Positions 34,599 through 46,600 of a DNA stretch of 64,000 nucleotides are shown piece after piece. Below the pieces are notes generated by a model that was not told where the DNA came from, ran no database searches, and saw only the letters and a program-made list of their open reading frames with translations. The stretch lies in assembly GCA_015063905.1 (NCBI GenBank), contig SVTF01000002.1, forward strand, positions 1 through 64,000. Reading direction: 5' to 3'. This DNA is from Oscillospiraceae bacterium. GTDB taxonomy: Bacteria > Bacillota > Clostridia > Oscillospirales > CAG-272. The translations under genes and the position numbers were made by a program. Positions within the stretch are counted from its first letter, which is position 1. Every line of letters starts with the position of its first letter.

Positions 34599-37169
34599 TT
34601 ATTCGTTGACTTTATCGGGAACAAGTGCGTTTCCGTCCTTGTCCGTAACGTCGGTACCGAAAATGTTTCTGTAATTTTCGCCCTCGATGACGTTTCGGAT
34701 GTCACCATTATAGTGAGGATAATTGAAGGTGTTGTCGGAAATTTCAACGTTCATACAGGTCTTGAGCAGAACGGCTACGCCGCGCGTTCTGTCGCATTCG
34801 TTCTTTATGGGATCGAAGACGTTGTTCTTGATCTGAACGTTCTTTGCCGAGTTGACCATAATAGCGTATTTCTGCTCGTTGTTGGTGAACTTGCAACGGT
34901 CGATGACGATATTGTCAATGGGAAGCGTGTCCTCGCTCGCAACGGTGCTGGTGGACTCTATGCGAATGTGCGCGCGATCGGGGTTGTGAGTTGCCGTGAA
35001 CATGTATCCGAGGTTATCAAACAAGCATTGCCGAATGTTGATGTTGCGCGCAATGGTGCTTTCCGCCCATTCCGTTTCGCTGCGAAGAAGAAGTCCCGAG
35101 CCCGACACGTTTCTCATGGTACAGTGCTTGATATCCACCTCGGTGGATTTGATAAGGAAGCCGCGGGTGCGGTTATTCAATACCAACATATTGTCAATCG
35201 TATATCCCGAACTGTTGAAGCTCAGATTGTCGATAGTAACACGGTTCGTCATCTCGATGCCGTTGTCGGTAAGATCAAATTCCTTGCCCGTCTTGTAGTC
35301 CACGAGCGCGGAAAAATCCACGTCACAGGTCTTTACCGTGATGGTAAAGGAATCACGGGTGATGTGCTTGCGCACTCCGTCATAGGTAAGGTCGATATCT
35401 ATCTCATCCTTGCCGACGATCGCATTCTCAAGTACGTGTGTGTCGCAAACCATTTTGCCGTACGGGTTGTAGATGTAAGCTCTGTTGCCTGCGTTGAAGG
35501 TCTGGCAAGACATGGTGCTTACCTTTGTGGGATCGGGATTAGAACGGCTGAAGCCCCAGGCAACAGGAGAGATCATGGGCTTATATACAAACGTAGTAGT
35601 ACCGTTGTCATTCACTTTGTATCCGTGCAGACGAGAACTTGCACCACACTGGTTGCTGGCATCGTCAACCATGGACTCAACGATTGTTGAGGTAATGTTG
35701 AAGCCGTGAGAGCAGATTGCCATATGGAAAGCATCGACCGATCCCGAACGCGAAGCTGCTCCGCGGCATCTGCCAAGCTCGTCCTTGTGGATATCAAAGC
35801 TGACACCCCACTTTTCTTCAAGCGCGCGGTATTTATCGTACGTTTCCTGATCTATAAGTGTGGCAGAACGAACCGCGTTGTGGAAACGCTCGAAGTATAC
35901 GTTGTCGCATTGACCGCCGCCGCATACCGCAAAACCGCCCGTGTAGCCGTAAAGGACACAGTCGCGGAACAGTATATCGGAAGACCACGAAACAACGATG
36001 GAGCACTTGCCCGTCTGCGCAAGTCGGCAGGTAATGATATTGCCCTTGTCCATCTGATCCCAAAGACGCTTTGCGGGCTTGCCCTCGCTGTAAATATCGG
36101 TACCTCTGTCAAGCAGAGTGATGATGTAAGTTCCGTCGTAATTTCCGTTTTCGTCAAGGCTCTGTTCTATCTCGTAGGAACCCTTGGGAGCCTCGGAGCA
36201 ATAGAAGCCTGCCTTGCCCGTTTCCTCGTCATTGAGGAATATGTCTACCCACCAGCTCATATAGCGCGAAAGGTCGGATTTGCCAAGACCGTCCATAAAG
36301 CCTGCATCTGCAATAACGCGAACCTTATATTTTTCGCCGTCGAATATTTTTTCAACTACTCTGACCTGACCCGAGGAGGGAAGCTTGTAGCCAAGCGTGA
36401 GACCAAACATTTTTACGTTGCGCGTTCCGTGCATCATAAGCAGAGTAGACGGATAATTTGAATAGACCGTATCGGAAAACTCAATGTAAGCGCCGTAGGC
36501 ATAGATAGTCTTTCCTCTGAAGGGCTCGTTGCTGATACTCATACCGTGCCAGATCTCGTATGCTCCAGGGGGGATGATGATAACGTCGCCCTCCTTTGCA
36601 GCGTCACGGATATACTCCCATACGGTACGGTCTGTTGAGGCAACGGTCTTTTGACGGGGCATACCGACGAAAAGCTCCTTGTTGGTGTGAGGAATAATGT
36701 CCTCGTTTGCACCGAATTCGGGACGGAAATTAATATCGGTGATAGTGTCTCCGTTCATATTCTCGTTTTCGCGCGAGCAAAGCTCGCCCAACTGATTGCC
36801 GTTTGCTATGATATAGTTATTATTTGTGAGAATAAGCTTGTCCGAGACGGTATTGTCTATGACGTATACGTTCGTACATCTGCCCGCGGCGAGATTCTTT
36901 GCGCTATTCAGGATCACCGCGCAGTTAAATGCTTCGTCGATGGCAACGTTATCGGCTTCGCACTTTGCAATAAGGGTGTTTGTCGCGCCGAAGACGCAAA
37001 TGCTCTGCGCGCGGCAACCCTCGAGCGTTACGCCCGTTGCCGTTACTCTGATCTCGCCGTCAATGACGAGATTTTTGACTGCGACCCCGTCCTTGTCGAT
37101 CAAAAGAAGGCTTTGGTCGAATTTTTCGTTTGCAAAGTCATAAGCCTTGCCGCATTCAAGAGTTTTCAT
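34599..37169 (-). CDS. large right-handed beta-helix protein, no signal peptide (array member 1)
   Basis: 856 aa; EFGANEDIIPHTNKELFVGM; TLGYKLPSSGQVRVVEK; SRSGSVDAFHMAICSHGFNITSTIVESMVDDASNQ; ...IFGTDVTDKDGNALVPDK. Confidence 0.93.
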   Translation of the reverse strand: MKTLECGKAYDFANEKFDQSLLLIDKDGVAVKNLVIDGEIRVTATGVTLEGCRAQSICVFGATNTLIAKCEADNVAIDEAFNCAVILNSAKNLAAGRCTNVYVIDNTVSDKLILTNNNYIIANGNQLGELCSRENENMNGDTITDINFRPEFGANEDIIPHTNKELFVGMPRQKTVASTDRTVWEYIRDAAKEGDVIIIPPGAYEIWHGMSISNEPFRGKTIYAYGAYIEFSDTVYSNYPSTLLMMHGTRNVKMFGLTLGYKLPSSGQVRVVEKIFDGEKYKVRVIADAGFMDGLGKSDLSRYMSWWVDIFLNDEETGKAGFYCSEAPKGSYEIEQSLDENGNYDGTYIITLLDRGTDIYSEGKPAKRLWDQMDKGNIITCRLAQTGKCSIVVSWSSDILFRDCVLYGYTGGFAVCGGGQCDNVYFERFHNAVRSATLIDQETYDKYRALEEKWGVSFDIHKDELGRCRGAASRSGSVDAFHMAICSHGFNITSTIVESMVDDASNQCGASSRLHGYKVNDNGTTTFVYKPMISPVAWGFSRSNPDPTKVSTMSCQTFNAGNRAYIYNPYGKMVCDTHVLENAIVGKDEIDIDLTYDGVRKHITRDSFTITVKTCDVDFSALVDYKTGKEFDLTDNGIEMTNRVTIDNLSFNSSGYTIDNMLVLNNRTRGFLIKSTEVDIKHCTMRNVSGSGLLLRSETEWAESTIARNINIRQCLFDNLGYMFTATHNPDRAHIRIESTSTVASEDTLPIDNIVIDRCKFTNNEQKYAIMVNSAKNVQIKNNVFDPIKNECDRTRGVAVLLKTCMNVEISDNTFNYPHYNGDIRNVIEGENYRNIFGTDVTDKDGNALVPDKVNE

Positions 37170-37190
37170 AGTGATGCTACTCCTTGGATT

Positions 37191-39776
37191 TTAAGCTTTG
37201 ATAACGTTGTCGGGGAAGATTGCATTGCCGTCCTTGTCGGTAACGTCCGTGCCGATGATATTGGCATAATTTGCACCCTTAATAACGTTTTTGATATCTC
37301 CATTGAAATGCTCGTAGTTGTAGGTGTTGCCTGAGATCTCAATATTCATACATGTGTCAAGCAAAACTGCCGTTCCGGGTATTTCGGGGAGCACATTTGC
37401 CACAATGGAATCGAAAACGTTGTCCTTGATGACGATATTTTTTGCGGAGTTTATCCATATTGCGTATTTCTGCTCGTTATTTGTGAACTTGCATCCTGTT
37501 ATCTGTATATCATCGATAGGCAGCGTGCCCTCGGATACTACAGTGCTTGTGCTTTGAATACGTATGCAAGCCTGCTCCTTTTCGGCTACTGCCTGGAAGA
37601 TGAAGCCGGTGTTATCAAACAGACATTTGTCGATAAGGATATGGCGCGCGGTGGTGCTTTCTGCCCAACCTGTCTCGGGACGGAGCAAAAGTCCGTTGTA
37701 AGACACGTTTCTGAAGGTACAGTTTTTGATGTCAACTCCAACCGCTTTAATAAGGAATCCGCGGGAGTGACCGTTGCGCACCATGGTGTTGTCTATTGTG
37801 TAGTTTGAACAGTTATAGCTGAGATTATCAACGGTTACGCGATTGGTCATTTCTATTCCGTTGTCGGAAAGATCAAACTCTTTTCCCGTTTTGTAATCTA
37901 CAAGAGCCTCGAAATCAATGTCAGCAAGATTGACCTTGAGCGCGAAAGAGGGGCGTGTAATGTGCTTGCGGATGCCGTCGTATCTGAGGTCTATATCGAT
38001 GATCTCGTCCGTTGTGATCCCATCCTCAAGAACACGTGTTTCACAAATCGCTCTTCCGTAAGGATTATACATATAGAGAAGATCGCCCTTTTTAAATTCC
38101 ATACAGCAGGATGAGCCTATCTTGTCCTCGCCCGGAACGTTTTTGTTGAAGTTCCACTGAACCGACGGAACCAAGGGCTTGTATATAACTGTCGCCGTTC
38201 CGTCGCCGTTGTCGTCAATTCTATGCAAGCGAGCGCTCGCTGCATGTTGGTTGCTACCGTCGTCAACCATGGACTCGAGCAGAGAAGAGGTAATGTTTAC
38301 GCCCTGTTTGCACATTGAAATGTGGAAGGCATCAACGGAGCAGGAGCGCGACGGTGCGCCGCGGTATCTGCCCTTTTCGTCCACGTAAAGCTCAAAGCTG
38401 ACTCCGTATTTTTCTTCATACGCGCGGTATTTGTCAAAGGTCTCCTTGTCGATAAGGGTTGCCGAATGAGCCGCGTCGTGATAGCGCAAAAATTCAACAT
38501 TTTCGCAATGCTTGTGCGCATATGCGGACAGCGCCGCAGAGTAACCGTAAAGCACGCAGTCACGCAGTAGAATGTTTTGCGAAGAGATCACTGAATAGGA
38601 TACTTTATTTGGACTTGCGAGTCGGCAGGTGATGACCGTGCCCAGAGTTGTTCTGTCCCAAACGTCCTTTGCGGGCTTTGCCTCGGTATAATGATTTGGT
38701 CCGCGGTTAAAGAACTCTATTGTCATAGTTCCGTCGTAATTACCGTTTTCGTCGTAATTACGGGTCGCCTTGTGGCCGCCCTTGGTGTTCTCGTCACAAC
38801 GGTAGCTATATTCACCGTTTTCATCTACAAGGAACATTTCGGGCCACCAGGTCATATATAGGTCGGGGTCAGTGGTGGTAAATCCGTCCATAAAGCCCGC
38901 GTCGGCGATCACAGTGATAAGACATCTTTCTCCGTCCATTGATTTGTCCACGACTCTTACCTGACCCGAAGAAGGCAGAGTATATCCAATAGTCAGTCCG
39001 TAAACGTTTACGTCATGAGTATCCTTGATTTCGAAAAGCGCGTGGGGATATTTTGAATAATCCGTAATAGCAAGCTCGCAGTAAACACCGTAGGCGTATA
39101 TATTTTTGCATGCCACTTCATCGCCGCCAATATTAATAATAGTGGGAACGGAATATGCTCCGGGAGGAATGATAATGTCGTCCTCTGCCTTAGCGCGGTC
39201 GAATATATAGTCGCGAACGGTAAATTCGGTGTTGGCAACAGTGTTTTTACGTTGCATGCCAACGAAAAGCTCCTTGTTGGTATGAGGGAGTATATCCTCG
39301 TTAGCGCCCACGTCTGCCCTGGCATTGACGTCGGTGAGTGTATTGCCGTTTACGTTGTTGTTATTGGATGCGCAAAGCTCACCGTAAACGTTGCCTTCCG
39401 CGATAACGTAATTGTTACCGTCCAGCGCAAGGCTGCACGATACGTTGTTATCTGCCGTGTAAACATTTGTATTGTCCTTGCAGGATATGCTTTCGCATTT
39501 GTTAAGGATCACAGGGCAGTTGAAGGAGTGATAAACACCAATAGATTTGGCGACACATCTTGCTACGAGCACGTTTTCACATCCGTCAACCGTGATAGAG
39601 TCTGCGTGGCATCCGTCGAGCGTGACGTTGTTTGCTTTGATCTCAATTGTTCCTTTGATGGATAGATTTTTGATTACTACGTCGTCGGTATTGATTACTA
39701 AAGACTTTAAATCAACAGTGTAGCCCGCACAGTCATATATATTGCCACTTGCGAGCATTTCAAGCTTGTTTTGCAT
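37191..39776 (-). CDS. large right-handed beta-helix protein, no signal peptide (array member 2)
   Basis: MQNKLEMLASGNIYDCAGY; VGANEDILPHTNKELFVGMQRK; LPSSGQVRVVDK; SVDAFHISMCKQGVNITSSLLESMVDDGSNQH. Confidence 0.93.
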   Translation of the reverse strand: MQNKLEMLASGNIYDCAGYTVDLKSLVINTDDVVIKNLSIKGTIEIKANNVTLDGCHADSITVDGCENVLVARCVAKSIGVYHSFNCPVILNKCESISCKDNTNVYTADNNVSCSLALDGNNYVIAEGNVYGELCASNNNNVNGNTLTDVNARADVGANEDILPHTNKELFVGMQRKNTVANTEFTVRDYIFDRAKAEDDIIIPPGAYSVPTIINIGGDEVACKNIYAYGVYCELAITDYSKYPHALFEIKDTHDVNVYGLTIGYTLPSSGQVRVVDKSMDGERCLITVIADAGFMDGFTTTDPDLYMTWWPEMFLVDENGEYSYRCDENTKGGHKATRNYDENGNYDGTMTIEFFNRGPNHYTEAKPAKDVWDRTTLGTVITCRLASPNKVSYSVISSQNILLRDCVLYGYSAALSAYAHKHCENVEFLRYHDAAHSATLIDKETFDKYRAYEEKYGVSFELYVDEKGRYRGAPSRSCSVDAFHISMCKQGVNITSSLLESMVDDGSNQHAASARLHRIDDNGDGTATVIYKPLVPSVQWNFNKNVPGEDKIGSSCCMEFKKGDLLYMYNPYGRAICETRVLEDGITTDEIIDIDLRYDGIRKHITRPSFALKVNLADIDFEALVDYKTGKEFDLSDNGIEMTNRVTVDNLSYNCSNYTIDNTMVRNGHSRGFLIKAVGVDIKNCTFRNVSYNGLLLRPETGWAESTTARHILIDKCLFDNTGFIFQAVAEKEQACIRIQSTSTVVSEGTLPIDDIQITGCKFTNNEQKYAIWINSAKNIVIKDNVFDSIVANVLPEIPGTAVLLDTCMNIEISGNTYNYEHFNGDIKNVIKGANYANIIGTDVTDKDGNAIFPDNVIKA

Positions 39777-39898
39777 AATTAACCTCCTGATGCACAAGGT
39801 ATCACAATAGAATAATAACATAAAAACGCGACTGAGTCAATATCATATAATCATTTATGCGTCTAAAAATTTTACATTTTGTCGGCGGGTGAAATAAA

Positions 39899-39930
39899 AA
39901 AGGTGCAGACGAAATTTCGTCTGCACCTTG
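39899..39930. terminator. bidirectional terminator
   Basis: aaggtgcagacgaaatttcgtctgcacctt. Confidence 0.85.
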
Positions 39931-39940
39931 CGGTTTTAAC

Positions 39941-42900
39941 TTAATCAAGATTGTCAGGGAACAAGGGGGTTCCTTCTGCGTCTTCTACGTCGGTTCCAGT
40001 AATGTTCATATAATTAGAACCTCTAATAACGTTCTTGATGTCATCTTTATAGTGCGCGTAGTTGTAAGTGTTGTCGGAGATCTCAATGTCCATGCAAGTA
40101 TCAAGAAGCACCGCGCATCCCGTAATGTTGGGGAGGATAGAAAGATCGTTTTCATCAAACGTATTGTTTGTGATCGTGATATTCTTTGCGGAGTTTACGT
40201 AAATTGCATATCTCTGACCGTTATTTGTAAACTTACATCCGGTAATTGTGATATCGTCGATAGGAAGCGTATCCTCGGAAACGACACTACTTGTACTCTC
40301 AATTCGGATACAAGCCTGATCCTTGCTGAAGATGTTGTTGTAGATATATCCTGTGTGGTCGAAAAGCACCTGCTGGATATGTATTCTACGGGAGAGCGTA
40401 CTCTCTGCCCAGGATTTTTCGGGCTGTATAAGAAGACCTGAGTAGGATACGTTTCTAAAGGTACAGTGCTTAATAACGACATCAGTGGACTTGATAAGGA
40501 ATCCACGGGAGTGACCGTTGTATACCATAACGTTGTCCATGGTGTAGTTGCAGCAGTTGTAGCTCAGGTTATCAACAGCAACTCTCTGGCTATCGTCGTA
40601 CCAACCCTTGTTAACGTTATCGTTGTCAGTAAGGTCGTAGGGCTTGCCTGTTATAGGATCTACCAATGCGGTAAGATCGAGTGCGTCGGTTGCGACCGTG
40701 ACTGCGTATACCGAGCAGTTCTTGCTATACTGACCTATAGTTGTCGTATAGTCGCGAACGTAAATCGCATCGGAAAGAGCGGGTGTTTCACAAAGGATCT
40801 TTCCAGAGGGAGCGAAAATGAATACGATGTTGCCCTCTTTGAAGTTTGTACACTGGGAGAACCCAAAGAGTGCCAATCTGTCGGTAACGCCTTCGCGGTG
40901 CATAGCGCCCCACTTCTGACCGGTCATGGTACCCTTGTAGTAGATAGTGGTCGTACCGTCTCTGTTATCAACTATGCTATCAAGGCGGGAGCTTGCCGCG
41001 TGCTGGTTACTACCGTCGTCAACCATTCCCTCGAGAAGCGAGGAAGTAACGTCAACACCGGTTATGTTATGAGTGATATGGAATGCGTCGATGGAGCCGG
41101 AACGCGAAGGCGCGCCGCGGTATCTTACTGTTCCGTCCTCGAGGACTTCCTCGCGAACCTCCATGTCAACGCCCCACTCCTCCTCGATTGCTACGTACTT
41201 ATCATACGTTTCCTTGTCTATGAGAGATTCGGAGTGAGTTGTGTTGTGGAATCTGTAGTAGTGAACGTTGCTGGACGTTGTAGAAACGTTTGCAAGTCCG
41301 CCTGCATAGCCATAAAGCACGCAGTCACGCAAGAGAATGTTGCTGGAGTTGGAAATATGAACTGTAGCCGTACCTGTGTTGAAACGGCAGGTCATAATTG
41401 TTCCAAGCGTTATTCTTTCCCAAACGGCTCTGTCGGATTTCTGCTGCGAATAGTCGCCGCCTACGCCGTTGCTCCACGATTTCAACGTAACGGTCATTGT
41501 GCCGTCGTAGTTGCCGTTCTCATCGTAGTTCTTGACAATGTCATGACAAGTTTGGGGGTTCTCTTCGTTGTAGTATTTATATTCGCCGTTTTCGTCAACA
41601 AGGAAGGTCTCAGGCCACCAGGTGTGGAAGAGCTGAGGATCGGTCTTTGTAAGTCCGTCAAAGAATCCTGCGTCGGAAATAACGGTAAGCTTGTAGGATT
41701 TTGTTCCTGCGTAAGAGGGAATTGTTTCTCCTACCTCGTATCTCTTGCCGCCCGCCTCGATGTACTTATCAACAACTCTGATCTGTCCCGAGGAGGGGAG
41801 AACGCGACCAATAGTCAAGCCGTAAATGTTTACGTTGGATGCGCTGCTGATCTTGAGCAGGTTCATTGTGTATTTATAGGGGTCTGTCTCGGAACATTCC
41901 TCATATACACCGTATGCGTAAATTGTTGTATTGTTATGGTTTGTATCGATAGTGAACGAGGAGGGAACGGCGTATGCTCCGGGAGGAACGATAACTACGT
42001 CGCTGTTCAACGCGCACTCCTTAACGTAAGAGTTGAGACCCTTAGCCGTTGTGAAGGAAGCGTCCGCAACCGATACCTTTCTCTCCATGCCGACAAACAG
42101 ATCTTTATTGGTGTGAGGAAGCAAAGCTTCGTTAGCACCAACCTCTACACGCTCGTCTACATTGGTAATGCTATTACCGTTTACGTTGGTGTTGTTTACG
42201 TTGCTGAGCGTATGAACAAGACCGTCGAAGGGATACGCGTTACCGTCAACTACGAGGTAGTTGTTGTTTTCAAGGCTTATGTAACCGCCAAGCTGGTTAT
42301 CTACTATGTAAAGGTTTGTGTTTTCAGAGCCGTGTATAGAAACTACGCTATTGAGAACAACAGATGTGTTGAACGCGCCCTCTATAACGATGGACTTCTG
42401 AATACCCTCTATATCATTAAGAGCTACCAGATTGTTTACGGAATCCTCGCCAACGTATATACCTACACCGGAGGATACCGCGCGAACGGTGTTTTCTCTT
42501 ACGATCGCGCTATCGCCGTTAACGGAAATACCATTGAGAAGGGCAAATACTTTACAGTCCTGAACGATGATGTCGTCACCGTCAAACATTATTCCGTCGC
42601 GAGCCTTTGCGTAGCAGGTATATACCGTAACGTTATCTGCAGCGCTCTTTATCGCTATGTCGTTACCGATTATACGGCATGTTGTTAAGGACACGTCGGA
42701 GCTGTTCTTGTCAAGTGTGATGGCGGTCTTTGCGCTCTGGATGTCAACCTTATAGAATATGACTTCAGAAGAGTTCTTTACAGTGATCTCACCTTTAATG
42801 CGGATATCCTTAAGAACTACGTCAACAGCGTTCTTGATAAGAATACCGCCATCAACGATGATGGAAGCACCGTTTCCGTAATAGTTTGTACCTTCTGCCA

Positions 42901-43423
42901 GAGCAAGTTCTCCCGCAACGTGCCATACCTCGCCTGCTTTGAGCGCGTTATCGCCGTCTCTGTTGACCATCTTGGCAAGAAGATCCTCGGCTGAAATATC
43001 CTGCGCCTTGGACTCATCTATCGTGTGCTTTACATTTGCAAAGAAACCGGTTTCCCAATCAATGCCCGCCTCCGCAATGTCTGCGCCGTTACCGTAGAGT
43101 GCATCGGGGTTTACGGGAGGAGCAACGGTCTCGGTTGTATCTTCATCCGTAGTTTCGCTGGTATCCGTGGTATCGGTGGTATCGGTGGTTTCTCCGCTTT
43201 CCGTGCCTGTGGATTCCGTTGTCCCTTCGGTGCTATCGACCGATTCGGTATTTGAATCCTTTGACGTTGTGACTTCGTCACTGCCCGTATCAGGTTCGGT
43301 TGTTACCGCATCGGTGGGAGACGTTGTCGTTCCGGGGGTTTGAGTTTCGGTACAGCTGGCGAGTGTTGCGATTGAAGTAACAACCATCAGCAAAACCAAA
43401 AACAGAGCTAATATTTTTTTCAT
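39941..43423 (-). CDS. large right-handed beta-helix lipoprotein (array member 3)
   Basis: Lipobox TLASCTET; Thr/Ser/Glu-rich linker; VGANEALLPHTNKDLFVGM; SIDAFHITHNITGVDVTSSLLEGMVDDGSNQH. Confidence 0.95.
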   Translation of the reverse strand: MKKILALFLVLLMVVTSIATLASCTETQTPGTTTSPTDAVTTEPDTGSDEVTTSKDSNTESVDSTEGTTESTGTESGETTDTTDTTDTSETTDEDTTETVAPPVNPDALYGNGADIAEAGIDWETGFFANVKHTIDESKAQDISAEDLLAKMVNRDGDNALKAGEVWHVAGELALAEGTNYYGNGASIIVDGGILIKNAVDVVLKDIRIKGEITVKNSSEVIFYKVDIQSAKTAITLDKNSSDVSLTTCRIIGNDIAIKSAADNVTVYTCYAKARDGIMFDGDDIIVQDCKVFALLNGISVNGDSAIVRENTVRAVSSGVGIYVGEDSVNNLVALNDIEGIQKSIVIEGAFNTSVVLNSVVSIHGSENTNLYIVDNQLGGYISLENNNYLVVDGNAYPFDGLVHTLSNVNNTNVNGNSITNVDERVEVGANEALLPHTNKDLFVGMERKVSVADASFTTAKGLNSYVKECALNSDVVIVPPGAYAVPSSFTIDTNHNNTTIYAYGVYEECSETDPYKYTMNLLKISSASNVNIYGLTIGRVLPSSGQIRVVDKYIEAGGKRYEVGETIPSYAGTKSYKLTVISDAGFFDGLTKTDPQLFHTWWPETFLVDENGEYKYYNEENPQTCHDIVKNYDENGNYDGTMTVTLKSWSNGVGGDYSQQKSDRAVWERITLGTIMTCRFNTGTATVHISNSSNILLRDCVLYGYAGGLANVSTTSSNVHYYRFHNTTHSESLIDKETYDKYVAIEEEWGVDMEVREEVLEDGTVRYRGAPSRSGSIDAFHITHNITGVDVTSSLLEGMVDDGSNQHAASSRLDSIVDNRDGTTTIYYKGTMTGQKWGAMHREGVTDRLALFGFSQCTNFKEGNIVFIFAPSGKILCETPALSDAIYVRDYTTTIGQYSKNCSVYAVTVATDALDLTALVDPITGKPYDLTDNDNVNKGWYDDSQRVAVDNLSYNCCNYTMDNVMVYNGHSRGFLIKSTDVVIKHCTFRNVSYSGLLIQPEKSWAESTLSRRIHIQQVLFDHTGYIYNNIFSKDQACIRIESTSSVVSEDTLPIDDITITGCKFTNNGQRYAIYVNSAKNITITNNTFDENDLSILPNITGCAVLLDTCMDIEISDNTYNYAHYKDDIKNVIRGSNYMNITGTDVEDAEGTPLFPDNLD

Positions 43424-43594
43424 AACAGGTCCTCCGTGGTATGAGTATCTGATTTTTGTAAGGTGATACGCGAATAGAATCGATCAGTTAGCGCACAGTC
43501 TTACATACCAGCATAATTATAGCACACATTTCCTCCCGTGTCAATCAATTCTTGAATTTTTAAAAAAAGTTAAAGATTGTTTAAAATGTATTAA

Positions 43595-43628
43595 AAAAGC
43601 GCAACCGAACGTTCGATTGCGCTTTTAG
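43595..43628. terminator. terminator-like hairpin
   Basis: aaaaaagcgcaaccgaa-cgttcgattgcgctttta. Confidence 0.75.
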
Positions 43629-43642
43629 TTTATTGGTGAATA

Positions 43643-46600
43643 TTATTTGTCGGGGAAGATAGGATTGCCATTGGCATCCTCAACGTCCGATCCAAAAATA
43701 TTCGCGTGCTTTGTATAACCCTTGATTACGTTTGTAATGTCATTGTTGTAATGCTTGTAGTTATACGTGTTATCCGATATTTCAACGTTCATGCAGACGT
43801 CGAGAAGCACCGCAACGCCTGTCTGCTCGGGCAGAAAATCGTCAACAATGGGGTCAAACGTATTGTTTGTTATCGTTACATTCTTTGCCGAGTTGATCCA
43901 GATCGCCAGCCTTTGATCGTTGTTGGTGAATTTGCAGCCCGTGATCGTGATGTTATCTATCGGAAGAGTATCATCGGAGACTTCTGTGCTGGTTCCTTCT
44001 ATTCTTATACAAGCCTGATTTCTGTCGGTAACACCGTTAAATATGTAGCCTGTGTGATCAAACAAACACTGCTGGACGAGTATATTTTTTGCAATAGAGC
44101 TTTCTGCCCACTCGGTCTCACTTCTGATGAGAAGCGCGGAGTAGGAAACGTTTCTGAACGTGCAATGCTTGATCGTTACGTCCCTGGATTTAATGAGGAA
44201 TCCGCGGGAATGAGCGTTGCGTACCAACATATTATCGATGGTGTAATTGCATGCGTTCTGAGTGATGTTATCAACGCTGACCTTGTTGGTCATGTTATAG
44301 TGGTTATCCGAAAGGTCATATCTGACACCCGTGTCGGGATTGATGAGCGCATCGAAATCGACCGTACTTGTCGCGACCGTGACCTTAAATATTCTGGTGG
44401 TATAATGTCCGGTCTTTCCACCTACGGTCAAAGATCCGCTGATGGATTCTACGTATGAAAAGCCGCTAAGTGTAACGGCATCACAAACTGTGCGTCCATC
44501 GGGAGCATAAATGTATATCCTGTCACCCTCGCCGAAGTTTGCGGTAGATGATAGGCTAAGTGTGCCGCCGTTTCCGATGTTGCCCCAGTTTACTCCCGTG
44601 GCGGTGTCCTTATAATAAATGGTAGTTGTTCCGTCGCCATTGTCTACAACACTATGCAAACGGGAGCTTGCGGAGTGCTGGTTACTACCGTCATCCACCA
44701 TGGATTCAACTATGGAGGAGATGATATTGACACCTGTTGTTGTTCCGGTAACATGGAATGCGTCAACAGACGATGAACGTGAGGGGGCGCCGCGGTATCT
44801 TACCTCGCCGTTTACAACCTCTTCATACACCTCAAAATCAACGCCCCATTTATCTTCAAGCGCTACGTATTTGTCGTATGTTTCTTTGTCGATAAGTGAG
44901 CTTGAGTGTGTAGTGTCGTGATATCTTATGAAATTAACGTTGGAAGACACGCCGTTTGCATAAGCGGAGAATGCTGCCGCGTATCCGTACACGGTAACGT
45001 CCTGAAGCGTTATGTTTTTAGAGTTTGAAATGCATACGGAGAGACGGTTACCTCCATTCAGACGGCATGTGAGTATCGTTCCGGGCTCAACTCTATCCCA
45101 GATCGATTTAGCGTTTTTTGCTTCTCCGTGTGTGTAGGGACCGCTGCCCTTGAGCGTTATGGTGATAGTTCCGTCATAATTGCCGTTCGCGTCGAGGTTT
45201 TTAACGGCGGTGTGAGACGATTTGGGGTTTTCGTCGCAATAATACTTGTATTCGCCGTTTTCATCGAGCAAGAACATCTCCGGCCACCAAGTATGGAAGA
45301 GATCGGGGTCGGTTTGTGTAAACCCGTCCCAGAAGCCCGCGTCGGGAATAACTGTAAGTGTATATACTCCGCCGGCGTTGGATTTGTCTACCACTCTCAC
45401 CTGGCCGGAGGAGGGAATAGCATATCCGATCGTAAGACCGTACACGCTAATGTCCGTTGTATCGGCGATATAGAGCTGATTGCTTACATAATTATCATAA
45501 TTCTGCTCGGAATATTCCTGATATACACCGTAAGCGTAGATCTTGGTGTTTGCCAGATCCGCTCTGAGAGATGTAATACCGTTTGTAGAATATGCGCCGG
45601 GAGGGACGATAACAACGTCGGAGCTTGCGCCACAATCGTTGATGTATGCGCCAAGGCTCTTAGCGTAGGTGAAGGAGGCGTCGGTTACGGTGTTTTTTCT
45701 GTCCATACCAACAAAGAGTTCCTTGTTGGTATGAGGAAGGATGTCCTCGTTTGCGCCTACCTCTACACGCGCGGAGACGTCCTTGATGTTGTTTCCGTTT
45801 GTATTGGCGTTACTTGCCTCAAGCAGCGAATGGTTGAGCCCGTCGGCAGAGTAGGTGTTGCCATCGCAAATGATATAGTTGTTGTTTTCAAGGCTTATAT
45901 ATCCGCCAAGGCTGTTAGCCACTACGTAAAGGTTAGTACAGTCATTGCCGTGAACGGAAATAGCTCTGTTCATCGTTATCGAGCAGTTATATCCATCCTC
46001 GATTATTATGGAGTCCTGAACACCTTGGATGTCGTTGAGAGCTATCAGAGCGTTTGTAGTTCCAACTGCTTTGATGCCTATTCCGGATGATAGCACCATC
46101 ACGGTGTTTTCTCTGACTACGCAATCCGTGCCTGCAATATCAACCGCGGAAACGGTGGCAATGATCTTGCAGTCCTGAACGGTCACGTTGTCACCCGAAA
46201 GGGATATGCCGCCCTGCGCGCGTATGTAAGACTTGAACACAGTAACGCCGTCAGCTCTGCCCGTCAAAGCCGCTTCATCACCGTATATACGGCAAGTTTT
46301 GAAGGATATGTTGGAGCTTGCACTGTCGATAACTACGGTTATGTCACTGCTATTTATGTCAAGCTTATAGAACGCGATGTCATGAGAGTTTTCGATAGAA
46401 AGGCTTCCTATAACGAGAACATCCTTGAAAGCGACGTCCGTTGCATCCTTGATAAATATTCCGCCCTCTGCTATGATCGCGGCTCCGTTACCGTAATACT
46501 TTGCGCCCGATTCGAGAACCAGCGCTTCGCTTACTCGCCATACCTCGCCATCCTTGAGCGATCCCTCGCCATCTCTGATTTGCATTTTGGCAAGCAGATC

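Noticed and set aside
40466-42688. 740-aa plus-strand ORF antisense to array member 3
   Set aside because: Lies wholly within a strongly supported lipoprotein gene; low-complexity translation with no recognisable domain; similar antisense ORFs occur under the other paralogs because of their codon bias.
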